Positions 1 to 7,658 of a stretch of DNA of 64,000 bases are shown here, in pieces. Source of the stretch: Streptomyces sp. NBC_00250. GTDB taxonomy: Bacteria > Actinomycetota > Actinomycetes > Streptomycetales > Streptomycetaceae. A program made the position numbers and the translations under genes. The DNA is taken from the NCBI RefSeq assembly GCF_036192275.1, contig NZ_CP108088.1, positions 2,915,501 to 2,979,500 of the forward strand, in the 5' to 3' direction. How positions within the stretch are numbered: position 1 is the first letter of the stretch; each line of letters opens with the position of its first letter. The notes below the pieces were generated by a model, which saw only the letters and a program-made list of their open reading frames with translations, searched no databases and was not told where the DNA came from.

Positions 1-315
1 GGCGGCGGAGGGCTCCAGCCAGCAGCCCGCCTCGGCGGTCCCGTACGTCACGTCGAAGGTCCGGAAGAGGACGCCGCCGACGAGCGTGCCGTCGGTCCAG
101 ATGCCGTAGATCCGTCCGGTGTCGTTCGCGGCCTTCTCGGCGTACGAGCGGAGGAAGGAGCGGGCGGAGTCGAGGTCCGTGACGACGTCGGCGAGGACGA
201 TGTGCTCGCCGATGAACTCGCGTCCGCGGTCCATGTGGGCGAGGAACTCCTCGGCCTTCGAGGGATCCAGGGGCCTCAGCTCGGCGCCGTCGTCACCCAG
301 CGATATCGCGAACAT
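1..315 (-). CDS. GNAT-family N-acetyltransferase, N-terminal part (runs off the window)
   Basis: The frame reads leftward from an ATG at 315 and is open to the window edge, so only about 105 N-terminal residues are present. The translation starts MFAISLGDDGAELRPLDPSK and continues with EEFLAHMDRGREFI and a beta-strand pair around GRIYGIWTDGTLVGGVLF. This is the layout of RimJ/RimL-like acetyltransferases that acetylate protein N-termini or small amines with acetyl-CoA; the acetyl-CoA loop itself lies outside the window. A GGAGAGGAA ribosome-binding sequence precedes the ATG. The start overlaps the end of the upstream MMPL gene by 23 bp, so the two are probably translationally coupled. The family is clear; the substrate cannot be told. 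Confidence 0.75.
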   Translation of the reverse strand, partial: MFAISLGDDGAELRPLDPSKAEEFLAHMDRGREFIGEHIVLADVVTDLDSARSFLRSYAEKAANDTGRIYGIWTDGTLVGGVLFRTFDVTYGTAEAGCWLEPSAA

Positions 316-2551
316 CGTCGTTCCTCTCCTCCGCGGCCGGGGCCGCGGTCGCCGTCCCGGCCGTCACACGCTGAGCGGGTATTTTCCCACGTGCGTCGGC
401 GGCCTCGCGGCACTCGGGCGTTTCGATGCTGATCCGGGGAAGCAGCCGGTCGAGCCACTTCGGCAGCCACCAGTTCGCCCCGCCGAGCATGTGCATGAGG
501 GCGGGGACGAGGAGCGTCCGCAGGACGAAGGCGTCGAGGGCGACGGCCGCGGCGAGCGCGATGCCGAACATCGCGATGACCCGGTCGCCGGAGAGGACGA
601 AGGCGAGGAAGACCGCGATCATGATCACGGCGGCGGAGTTGATGACCCGGCTCGTCTCGGCCAGGCCGACCCGGACCGCCCGCCGGTTGTCACCGGTCTC
701 CAGCCACTCCTCGTACATCCGGCTGACCAGGAAGACCTGGTAGTCCATGGAGAGCCCGAAGAGGACGGAGACCATGATCACGGGGAGGAAGGGTTCGATC
801 GGCCCGGCACTGCCGAGACCGAGGAGTTCGCTCCCCCAGCCCCACTGGAAGATCGCCACGACCACGCCGAAGGCACCGGCGACGGCCGCGACGTTCATGG
901 CGGCGGCCTTGAGCGGGATGCCGATCGACCGGAACGCGAGCAGGAGCAGCAGACAGCCGAGGGCGATGACGACCCCGACGAAGAGCGGCAGCTTGCCGAT
1001 GATGATCTCTGCGAAGTCGTCGTACGAGGCGGTGACACCGCCCACGTGCACCTGCAGGGAGCTGCCGGCCTCGGCCTCCGGGATGACGTCCGTACGGAGC
1101 CGGTCGACGAGCTCGCTGGTGGCCTTGGACTGGGGCGAGGACTCGGGGACGACGGTGAGGACCGCGGTGTCGCCGGAGCTGTTGTAGGTCACCGGGGAGA
1201 CGGAGGCGACGCCGCGGGTCGCGGAGAGCGCGGCCGGCAGCTGGTCGAGGGCGACCCGGTCGTCGGCGCCGTCGAGCCCGGCGACCAGGGTGAGGGGGCC
1301 GTTCGTACCGGGGCCGAAGCCTTCGGCGATCAGGTCGTAGGCCTGCCGCGTGGTCGCGGTGGCCGGGCCGTTGCCCTGGTCGGAGGTGCCGAGGTGGAGC
1401 GAGAGGGTGGGCAGCGCGAGGACGCCCATGACGACGGCGGCGACCAGCCCGAGGAGCTTGGGGTGCCGCTCGACGAAGGCGGACCAGCGGGCGGCGAAGC
1501 CGGTGGGCAGCTCGGGCTGCGGCCCGTGCTCGGCGAGCGCCCGGCGCTCGCGCCGGGACAGTGCCCGCATGCCGATGAGCGAGAGCAGTGCCGGCAGCAG
1601 GGTGACGGAGGCGGCGACCGTGAGGACGACGGTGAGGGAGGCGGCGATGGCGACGCCGTTGAGGAAGCTGAGCCGCAGGATCAGCATGCCGAGCAGGGCG
1701 ATGCAGACGGTGGCCCCGGCGAAGACGACGGCGCGGCCGGTGGTGGCGACGGCGGTCTCGGCGGCCTCGGCGACGGAGAGCCCGCGTTTCAGGCCTCTGC
1801 GGTGCCGGGTGACGATGAAGAGGGCGTAGTCGATGCCGACGCCGAGGCCGACGAGCATGCCCAGCATCGGCGCGAAGTCGGCCACGGTCATCAGATGGCC
1901 GAGGAGCACGATCCCGGAGTACGCGATGCCGACGCTGACGAGCGCGGTCGCGATGGGGAGCGCGGAGGCGGCGAGGGAGCCGAAGGCGAGGAAGAGGACG
2001 ACGGCCGCGACGGCGACGCCGACGACTTCGGCGATGTGTCCGCCGGGGGCCTCGGTGAGGGCGACGGCGCTGCCGCCGAGCTCGACGGAGAGGCTGTCGT
2101 TCGCCGCGGCCTTGGCCGTGTCGACGAGGGCCAGGGCCTGCGCCTCGGGGATGTCGTCGGCCTGCTCGCGGAAGGTGACGGTGGCGTAGGCGGTGTGCCC
2201 GTCCTCGCTGACCTGGCCCTGGGTGTCGCCGTACGGCGAGGTGACCGAGGCGATGCCGGGCAGTTCGGCGACCTTGTCGAGCATCGCGGTCATGCGCCGT
2301 TCGACGGCGTCGGCGCGGACGCTGCCCTTGTCGGTGTGCCAGACGATGGTGTCGCTGTCGCCGCCGAGGCCGTGGAAGCCGCGCTCCAGGAGCGCGGTGG
2401 CACGGCCCGACTCGGTCCCGGGGACCTCGTAGTCGTTGGAGTAGGCGCTGCCGGCGACGACCGCCGCGGTACCGACCCCGCCGAGAGCGACGAGCCACAG
2501 CAGAACGGCGACGAGGCGGTGCTTGATGCACCACCGTGCGATGGCTGCCAA
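293..2551 (-). CDS. MMPL-family RND-type membrane transporter
   Basis: This 752-residue integral membrane protein fits the MMPL family, which exports lipids or drugs using the proton gradient. The N-terminus (IARWCIKHRLVAVLLW) is followed by one membrane helix, a periplasmic-type domain with GDSDTIVW, a block of helices that includes GLGVGIDYALFIVTRHR, a second extracytoplasmic domain and a second helix block with FGLSMDYQVFLVSRMYEEW. The two-fold repeat and the two D-Y pairs inside membrane helices are family hallmarks for proton relay. I chose the TTG start at 2551 because GGGAGC lies just upstream and the family's N-terminal helix follows at once; the open frame continues upstream without family similarity. 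A palindrome at 2639-2654 lies in the promoter region. Confidence 0.88.
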   Translation of the reverse strand: MAAIARWCIKHRLVAVLLWLVALGGVGTAAVVAGSAYSNDYEVPGTESGRATALLERGFHGLGGDSDTIVWHTDKGSVRADAVERRMTAMLDKVAELPGIASVTSPYGDTQGQVSEDGHTAYATVTFREQADDIPEAQALALVDTAKAAANDSLSVELGGSAVALTEAPGGHIAEVVGVAVAAVVLFLAFGSLAASALPIATALVSVGIAYSGIVLLGHLMTVADFAPMLGMLVGLGVGIDYALFIVTRHRRGLKRGLSVAEAAETAVATTGRAVVFAGATVCIALLGMLILRLSFLNGVAIAASLTVVLTVAASVTLLPALLSLIGMRALSRRERRALAEHGPQPELPTGFAARWSAFVERHPKLLGLVAAVVMGVLALPTLSLHLGTSDQGNGPATATTRQAYDLIAEGFGPGTNGPLTLVAGLDGADDRVALDQLPAALSATRGVASVSPVTYNSSGDTAVLTVVPESSPQSKATSELVDRLRTDVIPEAEAGSSLQVHVGGVTASYDDFAEIIIGKLPLFVGVVIALGCLLLLLAFRSIGIPLKAAAMNVAAVAGAFGVVVAIFQWGWGSELLGLGSAGPIEPFLPVIMVSVLFGLSMDYQVFLVSRMYEEWLETGDNRRAVRVGLAETSRVINSAAVIMIAVFLAFVLSGDRVIAMFGIALAAAVALDAFVLRTLLVPALMHMLGGANWWLPKWLDRLLPRISIETPECREAADARGKIPAQRVTAGTATAAPAAEERNDDVRDIAG

Positions 2552-2638
2552 AGGACGTGCTCCCTGGGTGGTTCGTGGATCTTTCGCGGGAGAACGCCCG
2601 AAAAGAACGCATGAGCTACGTGGGCCCACTGTGGCAGT

Positions 2639-2654
2639 CAAACGTGATCGTTTG
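2639..2654. promoter_or_regulatory. Candidate operator palindrome upstream of the MMPL gene
   Basis: The sequence is a perfect 6-bp inverted repeat with a 4-bp centre (CAAACG-TGAT-CGTTTG), about 90 bp upstream of the MMPL start. Short palindromes of this kind in exporter promoters often bind TetR-type repressors. No regulator gene is adjacent, so the assignment is inferred from position and symmetry only. Confidence 0.35.
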
Positions 2655-2680
2655 CCCGTTTCGTGTCGATGCTCACAGGA

Positions 2681-2735
2681 GTGCCCGGAAGGTCGGGGCG
2701 GAGGTCCCGGACCTCGGTCCCGACCCTCCGGGCAC
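2681..2735 (-). terminator. Nested hairpin after the phospholipase C gene
   Basis: Arms 2681-2697 and 2719-2735 pair almost perfectly (one A/C interruption), and a second stem (2701-2707 with 2709-2715) sits inside the loop. It lies 20 bp past the phospholipase stop and 130 bp before the MMPL start, as expected for a factor-independent terminator separating two same-strand genes. Confidence 0.7.
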
Positions 2736-2754
2736 AACGGCTCACCGTGGGTGC

Positions 2755-4842
2755 TCAGCCGGAGACGCTGGCACGGCCGTTCTCGATGTGACCCATGAGC
2801 CGGCGGCGGAATCCACCGGGTGCGGTCACCTCGACGTCGTACCAGCCGTGCGCGTCGGCGGCGGAGTGGACGACGGTACGGGTCTTCCCGGGCTTCACGG
2901 TGACGGTGCGGGTCCAGTCGGCGAGGTCGTCCTCGTCCACGTACCCGAGCGGCCTCACCGTGAAGGAGACGGGGGCCGAGCCCGTGTTCCGTACGGTGAG
3001 ATGCAGGTCACGGTCGTGATGATCGATCCGGGAGGCGAGCTCGGCGCCGCCGGCGGCGGGGCCCGCGAACTCACGGCGGAAGCCGTTGGGGCCGGTGATC
3101 GTGAAGCGGTAATGATCACCCGGAACGGGGACGGTCCACTCCCCCGTCCCCCTGACGTCCTGGTGCTGCGGGACGGCGAACTCACCCGCGTAGGGGTAGA
3201 GCGCGAAGTGCGCGCTCGCCTTCCCCTTGTTGCTGAGCGCCACGCGGACGGAACCGGCCGCGGCGGCCGCGAAGGTCGCCGAGGCGTCCGGCTGGTACGG
3301 CAGCGGGCGGGCGCGGCGGACCCCGGGCTCCTGGACCGGCATCTGCTGCACGGCCGGGGGCTGCGGGCGCCAGCGGCCGGTGAAGGGCGGGATCGGGCCC
3401 GGCTGCTCGACCTCGGGCTGCCGCCGGGCCCGCTCGAAGTCGAAGGCGGAGGTCAGGTCACCGGTGACGGCCCGGCGCCAGGGGGTGATCTGGGGCTCCC
3501 GGATGCCCGTGAGCTGTTCCAGGAACCGGATCACCGAGGTGTGGTCGAAGGTCTCGGAGCAGACGTAGCCGCCGACGGACCAGGGCGAGACGACGAGCAG
3601 CGGGACCCGGATGCCCAGCCCTGTGGGCTGGCCCTTCCAGCGCTCGTCCGTGTTCTCCGCGGGCGGGACCGGCGGCGGCACGTGGTCGAAGAAGCCGTCG
3701 TTCTCGTCGTAGTTGATCAGGACGACGGTGTGGCGCCAGACGTCCGGGTGCGCGCCGAGGGCGTCGAGCACCTTGTAGACGAGGGTCGCGGAGGCGATCG
3801 GCGAGGAGGAGCCGGGGTGCTCCGAGTCGATCGCGGACGGCACGAGGTAGGAGACCTCGGGGAGGGTGCCGGCGGCGACGTCGGCACGGAAGGCGTCGGC
3901 GAGGGTGCCGCTCTCGACGCGGCGCAGTCCGCGCTCGAAGAGGGAGCGCTCGGCGTCGGTGAGGGTCGCCACGCCCTCCTCCAGGAGCCCGAGCAGACGG
4001 GCGCGCTCGGTGGCGTCGTCGGTGTCGCGGACGGCGGCGTAGAAGGACTCCATGAAGGTGTGCCCGCCGGTCCCGGCGAGCGCCTTGCGGGCGATCTTCT
4101 TGAAGGTGGTGAAGAACTCGATGTTGTTGTCGGTGAAGTTCTCCCACTCGGTGTACGTCTTCCAGCTGCGCCCGGCGGCTTCGAGCCGCTCCGCGTAGGT
4201 GGACCAGCCGTAGCCGGGGTGGGTGCCCTCGGCGTACGCGGCGTTGGTGACCGCCCGGCTGCCGTCGGCCTCGAAGCCGGTCCAGCCGGACCAGAGGTGG
4301 TTGCGGTTGGGGCTCGTCGAGGTGTGGATGGACGAGTGGTAGGCGTCGCAGACGGTGAAGGTGTCGGCGAGCTCGTAGTGCAGGGGGATGTCCTGCCGGT
4401 CGTAGTACGCCATGGTCGCGGCGGTCTTGGCCGAGACCCATCCGTCCATCCAGCCACCGTGCCAGGCCTTGCCGCCGCCGCCCCAGGAGTGGTCGAGGTC
4501 CCCGATGTACTGGAGGTCCTTCTGCTGCGTCTCGGCCGCGCCGCGGATCGGGAAGGGCAGCACGGTCCGACCGAGCGCGGCGGGCTGCTCGAACACCGGC
4601 TTGCCGGAGGGCAGTTCAATGGCATTGCGGTCGCCGAATCCGCGGACGCCGCGGAGGGTGCCGAAGTAGTGGTCGAAGGATCGGTTCTCCTGCATCAGGA
4701 TCACCACGTGCCGGACCGCCGACATCCCCCCGGCCGGGGGCTCCGCGGCCATCGCGGCCTGCAACGACGGCGGCAGCAAGGAGCCGGCGGCGGCGACACC
4801 GAGGGCGCCTCCGCCCAGCGCGAGGAGCCTTCTGCGGGACAT
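2755..4842 (-). CDS. Phosphocholine-specific phospholipase C, Tat-exported
   Basis: The 695-residue product begins with a twin-arginine signal (MSRRRLLALGGGALGVAAAG). The phosphoesterase domain of the acid-phosphatase-like phospholipase C family starts with VILMQENRSFDHYFGTLRGV and continues with SIHTSTSPNRNHLWSGW and YDENDGFFDHVPPP, the metal- and substrate-binding segments. Two C-terminal beta-sandwich repeats of the type found in this family occupy roughly residues 490-695. The enzyme should act outside the membrane to hydrolyse phosphatidylcholine-type lipids and release phosphate for scavenging. I chose the ATG at 4842 because the Tat motif follows it directly; the frame is open upstream but resembles nothing. 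No PHO box was identified. Confidence 0.88.
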   Translation of the reverse strand: MSRRRLLALGGGALGVAAAGSLLPPSLQAAMAAEPPAGGMSAVRHVVILMQENRSFDHYFGTLRGVRGFGDRNAIELPSGKPVFEQPAALGRTVLPFPIRGAAETQQKDLQYIGDLDHSWGGGGKAWHGGWMDGWVSAKTAATMAYYDRQDIPLHYELADTFTVCDAYHSSIHTSTSPNRNHLWSGWTGFEADGSRAVTNAAYAEGTHPGYGWSTYAERLEAAGRSWKTYTEWENFTDNNIEFFTTFKKIARKALAGTGGHTFMESFYAAVRDTDDATERARLLGLLEEGVATLTDAERSLFERGLRRVESGTLADAFRADVAAGTLPEVSYLVPSAIDSEHPGSSSPIASATLVYKVLDALGAHPDVWRHTVVLINYDENDGFFDHVPPPVPPAENTDERWKGQPTGLGIRVPLLVVSPWSVGGYVCSETFDHTSVIRFLEQLTGIREPQITPWRRAVTGDLTSAFDFERARRQPEVEQPGPIPPFTGRWRPQPPAVQQMPVQEPGVRRARPLPYQPDASATFAAAAAGSVRVALSNKGKASAHFALYPYAGEFAVPQHQDVRGTGEWTVPVPGDHYRFTITGPNGFRREFAGPAAGGAELASRIDHHDRDLHLTVRNTGSAPVSFTVRPLGYVDEDDLADWTRTVTVKPGKTRTVVHSAADAHGWYDVEVTAPGGFRRRLMGHIENGRASVSG

Positions 4843-5031
4843 CTCGGATGACAAGACCGACCTCCAGTCGACGACCAATGGTTCGCCTTCGAGCCATTGG
4901 GTGGTACGCCGGGGACGGTAGTGAGACGGGATGACACGGAGAAGACCCGACGGGGGCGCGGTGGTGAACGTCCAAGAGAACGTGACGGGAATCCAAGCGA
5001 TTTCCGGCCATGATCCGCCGGACGGGCGCTC

Positions 5032-5133
5032 GGCCGTGTCCGGAAAGCCCCGCCTGGCCCGCGGCGCCTGGCACGCACCAGACGCCGCGGGCCCTGCCCT
5101 GCGGGCAGACCACGCTGGTTTCCGGACACGACC
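5032..5133. repeat. 102-bp inverted-repeat element with three-way-junction folding (MITE-like or terminator)
   Basis: The outer arms (5032-5046 and 5119-5133) are 15-bp inverted repeats that read GGCCGTGTCCGGAAA and, reversed, GGTCGTGTCCGGAAA, with one mismatch. Inside is a 16-bp hairpin (5056-5071 with 5078-5093, one mismatch) and a second hairpin (5094-5099 with 5103-5108). Drawn as RNA or single-stranded DNA this makes a three-way junction. It occupies most of the gap between the phospholipase start (4842) and the ATPase remnant. It could be a miniature transposable element, a strong terminator or both. I saw no clear target duplication. The rest of the 310-bp gap (4843-5031) holds only the phospholipase promoter region. 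Confidence 0.5.
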
Positions 5134-5449
5134 TAAAGGAAGCGGATCTCCCTCAGCGCCCGCTCGGTGTCGTCGCACCACCTCCGGTACGAGGGAACCT
5201 GCGCGAGCACCCCCGCTCCCTGACGGACTCACCCCGCCCCGCGCGGAAGAACCGCGCCGGGGTCAGCCGGGGGTCCGAGCGGACCGTCTCCTCGAAGCCC
5301 CGGTCCGCGGTCCCGGCGACGAGCCGGAGGGCGTCGAACAGGTTCGACTTCCCCGCGCCGTTCGCGCCCAGCATGATCAGCGTCGGCGGCACGTCGAGGG
5401 AGAACCGGCGGAACGACTTGAACCCGTCGATCCGAATCTGAGTGATCAT
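5133..5449 (-). pseudogene. Remnant of an AAA/RecF-like ATPase gene
   Basis: An ATG at 5449 with AGGAG in front opens a frame MITQIRIDGFKSFRRFSLDV, followed by a P-loop (GANGAGKSN, residues about 28-36) and LFDALRLVAG. This is the N-terminal strand and Walker A segment of RecF/SMC-like AAA ATPases that normally exceed 350 residues. The family sequence is lost after about residue 65, and the frame ends at 5153. In another frame (about 5133-5205) a plausible family C-terminus, VPSYRRWCDDTERALREIRF, ends at a stop next to the inverted repeat. The simplest reading is a large internal deletion plus a frameshift. The Walker B and sensor regions are missing, so activity is unlikely. Confidence 0.6.
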
Positions 5450-5630
5450 CTCCTGCTTCGCTCCTCCGTGCCGCGTCAACTGCGCCAGCCTTCGGGCGAC
5501 CGCCCCTCCCCCCGGTCCCGCCCGACCGGGAGCGACCGGGTGTCGGGGCGGGGACCCGCAGCCGCGTTGACCAGGGGCCCGCCCGGGCGGCAAGCTGATG
5601 GCCTGTCAATCACTGTGCTCTGGGGGAAAC

Positions 5631-7580
5631 TTGAGCAACACCGCACACCACATCGGCCCCGACTCCACACCTGACCGGTATCGGCTGCTGCGGTCCATCG
5701 GGCGGGGCGGTGAGGCCGTGCTCTATCTTGCGGAGATCGAGCTGGCCGGTGGCGCCGAGCCCGTCGTCGTCAAGGTGCTCGACTCGAAGACCACGATCAC
5801 GCCCGAGGTCTTCGAGCGGATCAGCCAGAAGTGGAACGAACAGGCCGAGCTGCTGCGTTTCGTCCACCGGCCCGGCGTCGTCGGGGTGCGGGAGCACTTC
5901 CAGGGGCCGCCGATCCACCGCCCCGGCGAGTCCGGGACGATCACCGGCCGGGCCCTGGTCCTCGTCATGAACCATGTCGACGGCCTCGACCTGCGCGACT
6001 GGCGGGCCGAACGCACCCTCGCCACACCCGGCGAGCGGCGCGAGGTGATGCGGACCCTGGAGCAACTCGCCGACGTCCTCGACTGGCTGCACTCCGGCAA
6101 GGCCACCCCGTCCGGACGCACGGTCGTGCACGGCGACCTGTCCCCGGGCAACGTCATGGTCGACGAGCACGGGCAGGCGACCCTCGTCGACTTCGGACTG
6201 AGCAAGCTGACCGCCGACCACCAGACCGCCGAGGTGTGGTTCACCCCCGGCTACGCCGCCCCGGAGATCTTCGAGGGCAAGCGGACCCCGGGCACGGACC
6301 GCTACGCCTTCGGAGCCATCGCGTACTTCCTGCTCAGCGGCCAGTCCCCGCCGACCGCCCCCGAACAGCTGGTGTCCGCGCTCGGTGCGCTGCCGCAGAT
6401 CGCGGGGCTGCCGGCGGAGCAGCGGGAGCGGGTGCTGAGCATCGCCGCGGCCGACGCGGGCCGGCGGCCGCTGTCCCTGTCGGCCTGGGTGAAGGACGTA
6501 CGGCACGGGGTGGTGTCCACGACGACCTCCCGCCCGGCGAAGGTCGAGGACGCGGTGCCGCCCGCCCCCTCGACACCGCCCGCACGCCCCGCGCTGCCGC
6601 CGCAGCCCGCCACACCGCCCCAGGCGCCGGTTGTGGCCGCGCCCGCGGCGGCTCCACCGGAGGCCGCACCTCCGGCGGCCCAGCCGCCCGTGACCCCCCA
6701 GCCTGCGGCCCAGCCGCCCGTGACCCCGCAGCCCGTGACCCCGCAGCCGGTGGCTCCGCAGTCCGTGGGTCTCGGGTCCGTGGCCCCGCAGTCCGCCGAG
6801 CCGCCCACCGTCGCCACCCCCGGCTTCGGCGCCCCCGGCTTCGGACCGCCGACTCCTCCCCCGTCCCCCGTGGCGGCGACCTCCCCTCCCCCGGCGCCCG
6901 AACCTCGCCGCCGCCGCAAGGGCCCGCTCATCGGCGCCGTGGCCGGGGTCCTCCTCGTCGCCGTGCTCGCGGTGATCGGGATCCGGCTGCTCGGCGACAA
7001 GGAGGACAAGGGCACCGAGGGCAAGGGCGGTACGCCGTCCGCGACCACCGCCTCCTCCACGCCCGACCCCACCACCGAGGCGCCGACCGAGGAGCCCACG
7101 GACGAGCCGACCACCGAGGAGCCGACCGACCCGCCGACCACGGACCCGGAGGAGTCGGCGAGTCCGACCGACGACCCCGGGACCGTGCCTGACGCGCCCA
7201 CCGCCGATCTGACCACGCTCGCCTCCGTCAGCGACCCCGACCGCTTCTCCGTCGGCACCGCGAAGATCGACACCAAGGAGTACGGGGCCGCCCTCATCGG
7301 CGACTGCTACAACGGCGCGTATGTCGAGTACGACCTCAACCGCGAATGGTCCTGGTTCGACTTCACCGCCGGGATCGACGACGGGTCGAACATCGAGACC
7401 GCCCGGATCATCGTCTCCGTGGACGACCAGCCGGCCCTCTTCAACGAGACCGTCGACCTGGGCAAGCCGATCACCAAGTCCCTGAAGATCGAAGGGGCGC
7501 TGCGCCTGCGCCTCAAGGTCGAGGAGACCTGCACCGACTCGGGCAGCGGAGTCATCGCCGCCCCGATCCTGCGCCGCTGA
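5631..7580 (+). CDS. Membrane-anchored Ser/Thr protein kinase with extracytoplasmic NPCBM-like sensor
   Basis: The 649-residue protein has an N-terminal kinase domain with a glycine loop (GRGGEA, residues 24-29), the ATP-binding lysine in VVKVL (Lys48), a catalytic loop HGDLSPGN, DFG and an APE-type motif (YAAPEIFEG). The catalytic loop has HGD instead of the usual HRD, which suggests control not based on activation-loop phosphorylation. A Pro/Gln-rich linker with a 10-residue repeat follows, then one membrane helix (GPLIGAVAGVLLVAVLAVIG), a Thr/Glu/Pro-rich stalk and a C-terminal beta domain with two Cys resembling NPCBM-type carbohydrate-binding sensors. I chose the TTG at 5631 because GGGGGAA directly precedes it; an ATG at 5598 lacks a ribosome site. 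It likely senses the cell wall and phosphorylates cytoplasmic targets. Confidence 0.85.
   Translation: MSNTAHHIGPDSTPDRYRLLRSIGRGGEAVLYLAEIELAGGAEPVVVKVLDSKTTITPEVFERISQKWNEQAELLRFVHRPGVVGVREHFQGPPIHRPGESGTITGRALVLVMNHVDGLDLRDWRAERTLATPGERREVMRTLEQLADVLDWLHSGKATPSGRTVVHGDLSPGNVMVDEHGQATLVDFGLSKLTADHQTAEVWFTPGYAAPEIFEGKRTPGTDRYAFGAIAYFLLSGQSPPTAPEQLVSALGALPQIAGLPAEQRERVLSIAAADAGRRPLSLSAWVKDVRHGVVSTTTSRPAKVEDAVPPAPSTPPARPALPPQPATPPQAPVVAAPAAAPPEAAPPAAQPPVTPQPAAQPPVTPQPVTPQPVAPQSVGLGSVAPQSAEPPTVATPGFGAPGFGPPTPPPSPVAATSPPPAPEPRRRRKGPLIGAVAGVLLVAVLAVIGIRLLGDKEDKGTEGKGGTPSATTASSTPDPTTEAPTEEPTDEPTTEEPTDPPTTDPEESASPTDDPGTVPDAPTADLTTLASVSDPDRFSVGTAKIDTKEYGAALIGDCYNGAYVEYDLNREWSWFDFTAGIDDGSNIETARIIVSVDDQPALFNETVDLGKPITKSLKIEGALRLRLKVEETCTDSGSGVIAAPILRR
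6675..6749 (+). repeat. 30-bp tandem repeat inside the kinase linker
   Basis: Two nearly identical 30-bp units (6675-6704 and 6705-6734) are followed by a 15-bp half unit. They encode the repeating residues AAQPPVTPQP in the linker between kinase domain and membrane helix. Copy number may vary between strains, which would change the linker length without breaking the frame. Confidence 0.7.
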
Positions 7581-7596
7581 CCCGGCACGCACACGG

Positions 7597-7632
7597 AACG
7601 GCCCCGCACCGGAACTCCGGTGCGGGGCCGTT
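7597..7632. terminator. Bidirectional terminator between the kinase gene and gatB
   Basis: A perfect 16-bp stem (7597-7612 with 7617-7632) with a four-base loop sits between two convergent genes, 16 bp past the kinase stop and 26 bp past the gatB stop. Confidence 0.85.
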
Positions 7633-7658
7633 CACATGTCCGTACGAGCAGCAGACGC

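Noticed and set aside
119..2614. Long plus-strand open frame (831 codons) opposite the MMPL gene
   Set aside because: Its translation is a Gly/Asp/Arg-rich low-complexity shadow caused by high GC; the opposite strand has clear MMPL motifs.
2536..4851. Long plus-strand open frame opposite the phospholipase gene
   Set aside because: Antisense shadow of a recognised Tat-exported phospholipase; no ribosome site or family resemblance.
5010..5441. Plus-strand frames across the inverted repeat and ATPase remnant
   Set aside because: They run antisense to the P-loop remnant and through hairpin arms, with no family resemblance.
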